Of a DNA stretch of 64,000 nt, positions 32,754 through 42,271 are shown one piece after another. The stretch is from Neostapfia colusana. Its lineage: Eukaryota; Streptophyta; Magnoliopsida; Poales; Poaceae. The stretch spans positions 16,793,084 to 16,857,083 of the forward strand of contig JASWHV010000016.1 of NCBI GenBank assembly GCA_030760725.1, given 5' to 3'. The translations under genes were made by a program, and so were the position numbers. The notes below the pieces were generated by a model. That model was not told the DNA's origin, did no database searches, and was given only the letters and a program-made list of their open reading frames with translations. Within the stretch, counting starts at the first letter, position 1. Every line of letters begins with the position of its first letter.

Positions 32754-33538
32754 GCGCCTTCGGAGCTCTCCCTGCGGAGAAGGGCGAGTTCCTTAGGCAT
32801 TTTCCCCTGTGCGCGCATGTACCCCATATCTCAGGTACCGACAGTGGCCCGCGGGCCCATCTCGGGGGAGATAGCGAGCCCAAGGTGGGACCTCCATCTC
32901 TTCTGATCCGCGCACTTTCTCTAAGTCCCACATTGACCGCTTGACGGAGCACGAACGGTCGCTGGATCGTGGGAGCGTGCGCCCACTTGATGGTTGCTTT
33001 TACTGTGGCGATTCCCAAGACTGCCACTTCTGCATGTTGCGGCGCTTTCTTCGGGAACCGCCGAAGTGCCTTGCCGGCTTGTCTTCTTAGGAGACTGACT
33101 CCTTGACCCACCGCTTCAGTCGGGCAGCTTGGGTCCACCTGTCATCGGTGCTCGGTCTAGGAGCCGAAGCGGTTGCCGATGCGGTGTATTCGAAGAGTTC
33201 CGAATCTCTTGGGATTGCACCCGGGAAGGTGTGAAAAGAAACTGCCACGCGGGTATGCTCCCCCTATAAGGCTTCCAGCCCTTGCGCCTCCCTCGGGTCT
33301 CTGCAGTCTTGTCTTCTTCCATGGCTCTTAACCCGCCTTATGGGGGGAGAATCGCTCTCAATTTCCTCCAGCGACAGCGTCTGCACCAAGTCTGGGACCC
33401 AGGGAGCCTGCCTGCCTTGCCTCTGGAGGTGGCGCCTCCAAGGGGTCTCTGGTTTGTCCTCCCGATGGGGCCCTTCCTTGGTGATGGCAGGCAGAAAGCT
33501 CCCTGGCGTTGCGTCCCTTCTCAGATGGTGGAGTCTTC

Positions 33539-33790
33539 AAAGAAACCGCTGAAGCACCAAGGAGAATTCCAGGTGGCAGAGTCTCCGAGAAGACCGCTGA
33601 AGCTGCGGAGGGGGCTTCAGGAGCACCCTTGATGACACCGGCTTTTGTGCCGGTGATGAGGGAACTTCAGGAGAAGGAAACCGCCGATGCACCAAGGAGG
33701 ATCCTAGGCGGCAGAGTCTCCAAGAAGACCATCGAAGCTGCGGAGGGGGCCTCAGGAGCACCCTAGATGACACTGGCCTTTGCGCTGATG
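33539..33790. repeat. Two-copy tandem repeat (about 125-130 bp) in the F spacer
   Basis: Both copies contain GCACCAAGGAG, GGCAGAGTCTCC, AAGAAGACC or AGAAGACC, GAAGCTGCGGAGGGGG and TCAGGAGCACCCT, in the same order, with moderate divergence. Confidence 0.7.
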
Positions 33791-34142
33791 ATGAGGGAGG
33801 CGATTTCTTCACTCGGGTCATGGAGCGGGAGAGCGCCGCCAGGGCTGAAACCTGGTGGCGCGGCTGTTCTTGCAACTCCTAGACTCTGGTCGCGTCAGGG
33901 GAATCTTGGGGCTTGTTTCTTTCTTCTTCATCGAGTTTGTAGCCCAGCTCATGGAGCCATGAATACATGAACTCTTATGACCCTTCGTGCCTGCGATGTT
34001 TTTCGTCTTCTTCCTGGTTTTGCCTGACCGAGCCCTTAGCTCCGCAAGGCGCTCAGAGGCCTTCACCAATCTCGACGTTCTGCTCCGGCACCTTCCCCGG
34101 GTCCCCACTATATTAAGGGCCCTGGAGGTCCTCGGGCCCCGC

Positions 34143-34290
34143 CTCATGAGGAGGGGGAGGTCCGGATCAGCCAGCCACGTGGCGGATCCGGAGCTCTCCT
34201 CTGAGGAGAGGGAGGTCCGAAGCCGCGATACACGTGGGGTCTCCGGGCCCTTCCCCTCAGAGGAGGGGAGGTCCGGTCTCGTTGGAGCCA
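34143..34290. repeat. LTR-type G-box repeat units inside the F spacer
   Basis: Units with CCACGTGGCGGATCCGGAGC and a following ACACGTGGGGTCTCCGG repeat the GGAGCTC / CTCTGAGGAGAGGGAGGTCC motif of the U3 array. They lie 1.3 kb outside the LTR. Confidence 0.7.
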
Positions 34291-34935
34291 TGGATCCTTC
34301 GGTCTCGCATGATTCCGTAGTAGCCCCCTGGCAGGGGCGTCCCATTGGTCAGGCGCTCCTGCCACACTCCTGTAGGGATCCGAGGCCGAGAGGTCCTGCA
34401 CACAAGTAGGGAAAAAGTAATTCTCCTTGGGGGCTCCCCCCCCCCTTATCTCATAGTCTTATTCGACTTATGGCCCCTAACCATATGCTCGGTGCTTGGG
34501 GACAGCGGTGCGCAAAGCGTTCGGGGGCTCAGGACCCCTCTCGACTATCGGCAGGCACCCCCGGTGCAACCGCCTCTGGTAGGGCAGCGAATGCCGACTA
34601 GTGGTGAGAATGAGAAGGGGGAGCTGAGTACATGGCAGCCATGTACCGCAAGGGTAGTCATAAAAAACTTAGTACACAATTTAAATGAGTACGAGGAAAG
34701 AGCAAAGTAGAACAGGTTTCTTTTCGTATAACTTTCCACAGGAGGAAGGCAGGCTATACATGGAGGCCACGACCCGCCCCATTAGCAGGGGAAGCAAGAC
34801 TCTACGCGCTTGGAGTCGGAACCAGGCAAAGCTGAACGTAGTCCTGTACCGTCCCCTGGGGCTTAGCTGCTCCGAGGGCTGCTCTTGGACTCTGTGGAGT
34901 TTATTACGGAAAGAAAGTACTGTCCTATCTTTGCT

Positions 34936-37173
34936 CTAGGGGTAGAACTTACGGAGGTGTTCTATGTTCCAAGGGTTTGGGAGCAGGTCCCCATCCTCGG
35001 TGGAAAGGCGCACACACCCGGGGTGGCATACTTTCGTGACTCGGAAGGGGCCTTCCCAACTAGGGGAGAGCTTGTGGGCCCCTTTGCGAGAAAATATGCG
35101 CCGCAACACCAGGTCACCTTCCTGCAGCTCCCGGGCACGCACAGATCTTTGGTGATAGCGCCGAAGCGTTTGTCTGTACCGCGCGTTACGGAGTGCTGCA
35201 TGTAATTGGACCTCGTCAACGAGATCAATTTCTCCACGCCGGAGGTTGTCCTGCGCGGCTTCGTCGTAAGCCCGGACACGGTGAGACTTCATGGTGATTT
35301 CTGGGGGAAGTACAGCCTCGGCCCCATACACCATGAAGAAGGGTGTCTCTCCGGTGGCCCGGCTCTGGGATGTCCGGTTAGCCCATAGTGTGCTCGGAAG
35401 CTCATCTACCCAATTGGCACCATGTTTCTTCAGGCTGGCGAAGGTGCGAGTCTTAAGGCCCCGGAGAATCTCCGCATTGGCCCTCTCAACTTGCCCATTG
35501 CTCTTTGGGTGGGCGACAGAGGCATAGCACACCTGAATGTCGAGGTCCTCGCAGTAGTCTTGGAATGCCACGCTGGTGAACTGGGTCCCGTTGTCGGTGA
35601 TGATTCTGTTCGGGACCCCGAACCGGCAGACAATAGACTTGATGAACTTTACTGCGGATTGTTTGTTGATGGTGACAACCGGTGTAGCTTCCGGCCACTT
35701 GGTGAACTTGTCGATGGCGACATAGAGGTACCAGAATCCCCCGACGGTTCTGGGAAATGGTCCCAAGATGTCCAGCCCCCATACGGCAAATGGCCACGAG
35801 GGCGGGATCATCTGTACCGCCTGAGCCGGTGTATGGATCTGCTTGGCATGGAACTGGCATGCCTTGCAGCTCTCGACCAGCTTGACGGCATCCTGGAGTG
35901 CTGTCGGCCAGTAGAAGCCATGCCGGAAGGCTTTACCAAAAAGCGTGCGTGAGGAAGAGTGACTTCCACATTCGCCTCCATGGATCTCAGCGAGCAAGTC
36001 GCAGCCTTCCCCCTGGGTTATGCACCGCAATAGGATGTGGTTGGCGCCACGCCGGTAGAGATCCCCCTCTACCAGCGCGTATCTCTTAGCCATACGCACA
36101 ATCCGTTCAGCGGTTGCATGTTCATCAGGGAGGATATTGTCCTTCAAGTAGTCCCGGATCTCCGTGATCCATGCATCGGGTCTGACTTGAGCTTCTGGAT
36201 CTTGAGTGGATTGCACGGAGTCCCCAGTGACTATTACGATCCTTGGCGGCATCCATGGCTGTAGGGCCGTCGGGACCGCCAGCTTCGAGGTGCTGGTCAA
36301 GCCCCCTTCGCCCGGCTCGGCGGGCCGGGCTGTAGGCCGCAGCAACGTCCTCTCGAAAACTCCTTCGGGCGCAGGGGCTCCGGTGGAAGCCTTCGTTGAA
36401 AGGTCGTCAGCTGCGGCATTGCCAGCGCGCGGTACGTGGTGCAGGTCCAAGGCGAGGAATTCTTTCTCCAACATCTGCACGTGAAGCAGATACGCAGCTA
36501 GCTGTGGGTCATTGCAGGAGCATTCGCCCTTGACTTGCTTGATGACCAGCTGGGAGTCGCCCTGTGCCAACAACTGGTGAGCGCCTAAAGACAGGGTTGT
36601 CTGCAGGCCAAAGATGAGTGCTTCATACTCCGCCATGTTGTTGGTTGCCTTGAAATTGAGACGCACCATGTACCCAAACTGTTCCCCCGATGGCATGAGG
36701 AGCAGTACGCCGGCACCGGCCCCCTGCTTTCACGAGGAGCCATCAAAGAAAAGTGTCCATTGGGGTTCGGTGAAGACCGGAGCTTGGTGCTCTGGTTCAC
36801 CGCTTTCATGGCCCCCTGGATCAGCCTTCGTTGGTGTCCACTCCGCCACAAAGTCAGCCAGTGCTTGGCTCTTGACCGCATGGCGTGGGAGGAAGTCCAG
36901 CTCAAACTCCGCCAGCTCCGCCGCCCATTTAGCAACGTTGCCAGTCGCATGGGGACTGTGAAGAATTGTCTTCAGCGGATACGAGGTGACTACCGAGACC
37001 CGGTGGGCCTGGAAGTAATGGCGGAGCTTCCTGGAGGCCACGAGCACCGCATACAGCAGCTTGTGGACTTCTAGGTACCTTGTCTTGGCGTCATGAAGTA
37101 CTTCGCTGATGTAGTAGACGGGCCTCTGGATGGTTCGAACCCTCTCTCTTAGGCTTGGGAGGTCCTCATCCAT
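34936..37173 (-). pseudogene. pol: Element F: RNase H, archaeal-type RNase H and integrase
   Basis: One frame with a single TGA near 36730. The part before it (37173-36730) is the normal RNase H (RPVYYISEVLHDAKTRYLEV, LPRHAVKSQALADFVAEW). The second RNase H begins TLFFDGSS, is cut by the stop, and continues KATNNMAEYEALIFGL and GDSQLVIKQVKGE; its acidic residues E24 and D47, counted from Met 36696, are kept. Integrase has H239, H246, C277 and C280, then the DDE triad D309 (GLDILGP), D368 (ITDNGTQ) and E404 (GQVERANAEI). It ends WNIEHLRKFYP with no chromodomain. Domain order and the dual RNase H place it in the Tat lineage. Apart from the stop it looks nearly complete. Confidence 0.9.
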
Positions 37174-37189
37174 TGGCCCTGGCCCGCCG

Positions 37190-37480
37190 GAGATGAGTGG
37201 ACCCTTGGGGGCCTCCGGGAGCTGGGACCTGGAGGTCCTTAAGCTATCTTGATTATCCGGGAGCTCCGGGGGGTCTTGAGGGACCTCCGGGAGGTCCCAT
37301 TTGGCCCCGGGGGGTCCCGCAGGGCCCCCGGGGGTTTATCTTGGGGGTCCGGGAGACCGCCCTGGACCTTCGGGAGGCCGACCTGGACCTCCGGGTGGTT
37401 GCCTTGGAGGTCCGGGAGACCGCCTTGGTCCTGCAGGGCCTCCTGGCGTCTGCCTTCTGCTATCGGGGCAGGTCGTGAAG
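37190..37480. repeat. Tandem repeat tract at the RT/RNase H boundary of F
   Basis: Repeats of variants of GGTCCGGGAGACCGCC and GACCTCCGGG, about 18-40 bp apart. On the minus strand they encode GLPDLQG, VGLPKVQ and GGLPDPQ, rich in Gly, Pro and Gln. The RT frame ends in this tract at 37239 and RNase H continues in another frame. Confidence 0.7.
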
Positions 37481-38528
37481 GTGAGGGGTCTGGCTGCTCT
37501 GCAACGAGGACCATACTCACCACTTCAGTTGTCGCCGCGATGTAGAGCATCAGGTGCTCTCCGGGCTCAGGGGCTACCATGATAGGCAGGGTCGTCAGGA
37601 GTCGCTTCAACTCCTGGAAAGCCTCTTCTGCTTCGCCAGTCCAGGCAAAGGGGCCTGACTTGTGCAGGAGCTTAAAGAAAGGGAGTGCCCGCTCTGCTAG
37701 CCTCGGTATAAACCGACTCAGCGCGGCTAGACATCCCGTGAGTTTCTGGACATCCTTGACGCGGGCAGGGGGCCGCATCAAGTCGATGGCCTTGATCTTC
37801 TCTGGGTTGGCCTCAATCCCTCGGTGCGAGACCAGGAATCCTAAGAGCTTCCCAGAGGACACACCGAACACACATTTATCGGGGTTCAACTTGGTGCGCG
37901 TAGAGCGCAACTTGTCAAAGACTAAGGCTAGGTTATCTAACAAAGATGAACCCTGCTTGACCTTGACAACTATGTCATCGACGTACACCTCAACTAGGTC
38001 TCTTATTAACTCCCCAAAGGTTTTGTGCATTGCCCGCACAAAGGTGGGGAGTGCATTCTTTAGGCCATAAGGCATAGACACATAGCAATAAAGACCGTCT
38101 ACTGTGATGAAGGAGGTGTGCTCCTCGTCCTCCCTAGACATGGCGATCTGATGGAAACCCGAGTAGGCGTCTAGGAAGCACAGCATATCACAGCCTGACG
38201 TTGAATCTACTATTTGATCTATTCTAGGGAGAGGGAATGGATCTTTGGAACATGCCTTATTGAGACTGGTGTAGTCGATGCACATCCGGAGCTTCCCGCC
38301 GGCCTTCGGGACAACGACGGGGTTCGCCAACCACCGGGAGTGGTGGATCTCCCGTATGAAGCCAGCGTCTAGCAGCTTCTTGACTTCTTCACGAATGAAG
38401 TTTTGCCGCTCGATGGACTGCTTGCGGGGCTTCTGTTGAACCGGCCGGGCATCGGGGAAGACTTTCAAGTGGTGCTCGATCACCTCCCTGGGGATCCCCG
38501 GCATCTGCGACGGCTGCCATGCAAACAC
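37239..38528 (-). pseudogene. pol: Element F: reverse transcriptase
   Basis: 429 residues, open. Motifs in order: GFIREIHHSRWLANPVVVPK (about 57-75), LRMCIDYTSLNKACSKDPFP, FLDAYSGFHQI (catalytic D120), MPYGLKNALPTFVRAM, and VYVDDIVVKV with catalytic D184 and D185. The connection follows (GIEANPEKIKAIDLMRPP, LAALSRFIPRLAERALPFFK) and the start of RNase H (APEPGEHLMLYIAATTEVVS). The catalytic residues are intact. The frame differs from that of the protease upstream and RNase H downstream, so two frame changes separate it from its neighbours. The last 70 residues are repeat-encoded. Confidence 0.9.
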
Positions 38529-38566
38529 GTGACGTTGTGCCGGAGGAAGGTGACGAGCGCACCTTC

Positions 38567-39562
38567 CTATTTGCCATCCAGGCCCCCGGCTACCCGGGTG
38601 GTCTGGGTGGCTTCGGCGCCGACTTGGACGACCTTTAAAGGGACGCCGCCCTCGTCGAGAGGTTGCACCCGGGGTGCTGTAGCGGAAGCACGGTGGCGTG
38701 CGCTCGGGCGGAGCTGGTCCGGCTCTGTACTGCCGGGGGCTGATGCCCCAGCTGTTGCGAGCGCTTGGAGTTTCTCTAAGGCCGACACTGCAGCAGTGCG
38801 GTCTCCATGAATCCTGAGGACGCCCGTCGGTGTTGGCATCTTCAGGACGAGGTAGCCGTAGTGGGCTACTGCCATGAACCGGTACAGGGCTGGCCTGCCG
38901 ATTATGGCGTTGAAGGGGAGGTCTATCTCCGCTACGTCGAACAGAATGTACTCTGTCCGATAGCTGTCCGGAGCCCTGAAGGTCACCGGGAGGCTAATGT
39001 TGCCGTAGGGAATGACCTGTCCCGGCCCTACCCCTGAGAACGGGTTCGACGGGGTGAGCTTGGCCATATGGATCTGCAGCTTTTGGAAAGCTGCACGGCT
39101 GATGAGGTTCAGCCCAGCTCCACCATCTACCAAAACGTGGTACATTCTCACGTTGGCGATGGTAGGAGCTACCAAGAGCGGTAGTTGGCTGGCCCCAGCC
39201 ATGTTCCTGGGGCAGTCGGTGGCGTCAAAGCTGATGGGAGTCCCCATCCACTTAAGGTGCGGTGCGGCACTTGGGAGTGGCGCCACCGACGCTACCGCTC
39301 GGCGCAGAGTCTTGACTGCGCTTCGGGACGAGGGGTCGGCGGACCCGCCGTATATGACGTAGAGCTTCTTTCGACGCTCATCATCGCTGGAGCTGGAGTC
39401 CTCTTGATTGTGTGCCGCCTTCACGGCGCGCTGAGGCTCCTGGATCTCCTCTGGGTGGTCGATGCTGTCTGGGACGTCCACCCTCTGTTCGCCTTCCTTT
39501 GGACGGAAGGGTGGGGCATCAGCCCGCTGCCGCTTCCCCTTGCGGAAGCACTCTGCGAGCTT
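38567..39562 (-). pseudogene. pol: Element F: aspartic protease region
   Basis: Continues the gag frame past the TGA at 39563-39565. A linker with SSSSDDERRKKLYVIYGGSA precedes the protease, which has YHVLVDGGAGLNLIS (catalytic D119 counted from Met 39481, DGGA variant usual in Tat elements) and NAIIGRPALYRFMAVAHYGY. A frame change between 38567 and 38528 separates it from RT; it may be decay or, less likely, programmed. Confidence 0.8.
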
Positions 39563-41140
39563 TCAGATCTCCCGGCACTCGGCAGTAGTGTGGCGACAGC
39601 TGCCGTGCACGGGGCACATATTGTCTTGATCACCTTCTGGGATTGGTGATCTTCGCTGCTTCTTGTCGGGGCGCGGCCCCCGAGCCCCACTGAGCGTCGC
39701 TGCAGTGACGACTGGGGCTGCGGTCGGTGATTCTATCTTGCTTCTGCCTCGGTTCTTGGCCTTCCTGCTGCCTCCACAGGGAGTAGGTCCAGATCCGGGC
39801 AGTCCTCCTGACTCGGAGGACGGCAGCGAGTGCCAGTTCCGTCCTTTGGCTGCTCTGGCACACTTGTCTGCCAAACTGAAGAGCTCTGAGGCATCGCGGA
39901 CCTCCCTGGTCGCGAGCTTCTCGAGCATCTTCCTGTCCCGGACGCCTTGCCGGAACGCCACCACCACAGAAGCATTTTGAATGTGTGGGATGGTGTTCCG
40001 CACCTGGGAGAACCGCTGGATGAAAGAGCGCAGCGACTCCCCAGGTTGCTGCTGGATGGCGTGGAGGTCTAGCTCCGTGCCAGGCCGGGTGTAGGAACTG
40101 CCGAAGTTGGCTACGAACTGTCAGCAAAGCTCTCCCCAGGAGGTGACGGAACCCTGGGGGAGGTTCATGAGCCAAGACCGGGCTGGACCGGTCAAGGCGA
40201 CAGGGAAGTAATTGGCCATGACGGCTTCATTCCCTCCTGCGGCAAGTACGGCGGTGGAGTAGATCTGGAGGTACTCCGCCGGGTTGACGCTGCCGTCGTA
40301 CTTCTCGGGCAGGTGCGGCCGAAACTTGCGCGGCCACTTCGCGAAGCGAAGGTGGGGCGCGAGGGCCGCACACCCTGCTTCTGTCGCCGCAGGTTCTGGT
40401 GCCGCGAACGCTAGGTTCGCACTGGGCACAGTGTACCCCGGTACGGGCAAGGCTGCACCATAGGCCGGGGGCGCCATCTGCAGGACATATGACTGTGGCA
40501 TATTCTGCACGGCGCAGGCCTGGGGCAGAGTTCGCGTGGCGAAGGTCTGCTCTTCAGGCTGGGTCGAGGCCGACGTCATGATGTCGTCAGCCTCTTGGTA
40601 GCGATGCCTTTCTCGGCGTTGCTCGAGGTATACCCAGGCATCTTGACCCAAGCGACACCGCTCCAGCTCTGTCCTCAGATCCATCGATTGGGGGCTGGCA
40701 GAGCTGGAGTCTGCCGTCTGTTCGTCAACCATTGGCGTGCGCATCAGCGACACGGCCGGTTGGCCAGAGTGTTGTCTCCGCCGGAGTCGAGGGTTTGCGG
40801 CGGCGACGACAAGACGGTCTACCTCGCGAATCCACCGCTGGGTCGCTGCCTGAGGCGCGTCCCCAGCGGGCGGATTGTGCAGTAGCGCTCTTGCTGCAGC
40901 TAGCGCACCCCCACCGGGTACGCCCAGCGCTACTGAAGATCTGACGCTGGTTGGAGCCTGCATTGCCGGGGTCGGCGCTGCCAGAGCCGGTTGCTGGCTC
41001 CCAGCTTGTACCGACACACTCCGTCCCGAGTGTGTTGACTTGTACTCCCCCCTGGTCGCGGTTCGCCGCGGAGGCAGGGGAGGTGAGCTTGCTGCTGAAG
41101 GGAGCTTGGTCATCTTCGTCGGCGGAAACTCGTCGCGCAA
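39563..41140 (-). pseudogene. gag: Element F: gag with one internal stop
   Basis: Start Met at 41140 (MRDEFPPTKMTK), 30 bp inside the LTR boundary. A long variable Ala/Pro-rich N-terminus leads to the capsid: RFAKWPRKFRPHLPEKYDG, NYFPVALTGPARSWLMNLP, then TGA at 40121-40123 where relatives have Trp. The same frame continues with QVRNTIPHIQNASVVVAFRQ and ATREVRDASELFSLADKCAR. It ends with a Cys/His cluster CPVHGSCRHTTAEC before TGA at 39563-39565. The second stop may equally be a decayed Arg codon, since the frame continues into protease. Both stops can be made by single transitions. Gag would form the cytoplasmic particle. Confidence 0.87.
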
Positions 41141-41152
41141 GGGGAAAAGCCC

Positions 41153-41170
41153 CCTTCCTGGCGTGCCAAA
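41153..41170 (-). promoter_or_regulatory. Primer binding site region of element F
   Basis: On the minus strand the sequence following the 5' LTR end is TTTGGCACGCCAGGAAGG. It is not the tRNA-Met site used by C and E. I cannot assign the tRNA without a search. Confidence 0.6.
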
Positions 41171-41485
41171 TGTCGAAGTGTTCGGTCGACACTTCCCCCG
41201 GGCCTGTACTGGGCAGCCCGCGGAGGTTCTTTTTTCGGTGGGGCTAGTCCCTTGCGGAGAGCTTGCGCGGATGGACGAGTTAGTAAGAGCTTGACACGGT
41301 GAGTTTTACGTGGTTCAGGCCGCCGGAGCGTAAAACCCTACGTCCACGGCGAGCTATGGAGCTCGCTGTATTGCTTGCTGCTCAGGGCCGGAGTCCTGAG
41401 CGTGGGGGTGAGTTACAGCTGGGGAGTGAATGGCTAGCGTATGAGTTGCAGAGTGCGAACCCTTGCTATCGTCGCCTACCCGAGC

Positions 41486-41493
41486 CTTTTATA
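41486..41493 (-). promoter_or_regulatory. TATA box of the F 5' LTR
   Basis: TATAAAAG on the minus strand, the copy of 32063-32070; the transcript would start near 41455 and read toward gag. Confidence 0.7.
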
Positions 41494-41895
41494 GTCCAAG
41501 ACTCGGGTGGCTTACAAGGGGGGCCCGGGACCCGACAGGTGGTCCCGGGGAGATTGACTGTTATCTACCGTATCTGCAGTTATGCCGGTAGTTGTCTCTG
41601 GCGAAGGCTTCCGAGTCTCCGTCTTGCCGCCCTGCCTGTGCCGCACGCTAGTCGTAGTGGTTGATGACGGCGCAGGCGGCATGGGATGTCTTGTCGCGGT
41701 GTTTATTGGCTGGCAGGTTCTGACACCGCGCGCCAGTCTGTGATGCGACTGGACGCAACGGCACCTGACAGAGGCGTGCTCCGCGTCTCCGCGTCTTGGG
41801 AAGACACGGGCCTTGAATACCTTGTACGGGCAAGGTATGGGGCGTCTTTACGCCCGCTGCCTATCGCTCGGGGGCAGGCAGCACCGTTCTGCTGC

Positions 41896-42176
41896 CACGT
41901 GGCGGGCCCGGAGCCCTTCTCAGAGGAGAGGACGGCCCGGCCCGTGGGGCACGTGGAGCCTCCGGACCTCTCCCCGCAGAGGGGGAGGTTCGGCTTCTGT
42001 CGGCCACGTGGCGGCCCCAGAGCTCCCCTCTGAGGAGAGGGAGGTCCGGCCCTGCCGGATACGTGGCACCTTCGGACCCCTCGCCCGCGGAGGGGGAGGT
42101 CCGGCTTCTGTATGCCACGTGGCGGGTCCGGAGCTCTCCTCTGGGGAGAGGGAGGTCCGGCCCCGCCGGACACGTG
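41896..42176 (-). promoter_or_regulatory. Six-copy G-box repeat in U3 of the F 5' LTR
   Basis: CACGTG at 41896, 41950, 42005, 42116 and 42171, and TACGTG at 42060: six cores at 54-56 bp spacing, 400-690 bp upstream of the TATA box. Most are within GCCACGTGGC, an ABRE/G-box context. Five of six are perfect here, against two of six in the 3' LTR. Confidence 0.8.
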
Positions 42177-42271
42177 GCGCCTTCGGAGCTCTCCCTGCGG
42201 AGAAGGGCGAGTTCCTTAGGCATTTTCCCCTGTGCGCGGGGGTATCCCATATCTCAGGTACCGACAAACTG

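Larger units (their letters stand above)
31749..32843 (-). repeat. Element F 3' LTR
   Basis: 1,095 bp, colinear with 41171-42266. On the minus strand it begins TGTCGGTACC. It contains the TATA box and six G-box-like repeats. The open frames in its GC-rich half (32263-32944) exist on both strands and recur in the other LTR; they are consequences of the 55-bp repeat, not genes. Confidence 0.93.
32844..34935 (-). other. Element F spacer between pol and 3' LTR
   Basis: About 2.1 kb without recognisable domains; a long spacer here is usual for Tat elements. A 12-bp palindrome GGCCCGCGGGCC directly abuts the LTR (about 32846-32857), and no normal polypurine tract is seen there. A G10 run on the minus strand (34445-34436, context AAGGGGGGGGGGAG) looks like an internal polypurine tract. 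Around 34100-33890 the minus strand gives a fragment reading EFMYSWLHELGYKLDEEERN between stops, possibly the remains of an extra reading frame that I do not recognise. Plus-strand frames (33282-34409) are interrupted and overlap repeats, so I leave them uncalled. Confidence 0.6.
31749..42266 (-). mobile_element. Element F: Tat-type Ty3/gypsy element, 10.5 kb
   Basis: LTRs of 1,095 and 1,096 bp (TGTCGAAG...CCGACA on the plus strand) with target duplication AACTG at 31744-31748 and 42267-42271; removing F rejoins the E LTR exactly. On the minus strand the order is gag, protease, RT, RNase H, a second (archaeal-type) RNase H, integrase without a chromodomain, then a 2.1 kb spacer. That order and the second RNase H define the Tat lineage. 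The LTRs differ at a few dozen positions at most by eye. It is the most recently inserted element of the nest by position, yet gag and pol contain stops and frame changes. Confidence 0.93.
41171..42266 (-). repeat. Element F 5' LTR
   Basis: 1,096 bp, TG...CA, the partner of 31749-32843. The TATA box is at 41486-41493 and the G-box array at 41896-42176. Confidence 0.93.

Noticed and set aside
32263..32944. Long open frames (up to 184 codons) in the F LTRs, also at 41686-42496.
   Set aside because: Produced by the 55-bp GC-rich repeat; present on both strands and in several frames.
37190..37480. CRISPR-like or satellite array.
   Set aside because: Unit length and spacing are irregular, there are no unique spacers of even length, and it lies inside a retroelement polyprotein.
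40399..41294. Plus-strand frames antisense to F gag (60-139 codons).
   Set aside because: Shadows of a GC-rich gag; no recognisable protein and no start or stop conservation to judge by.
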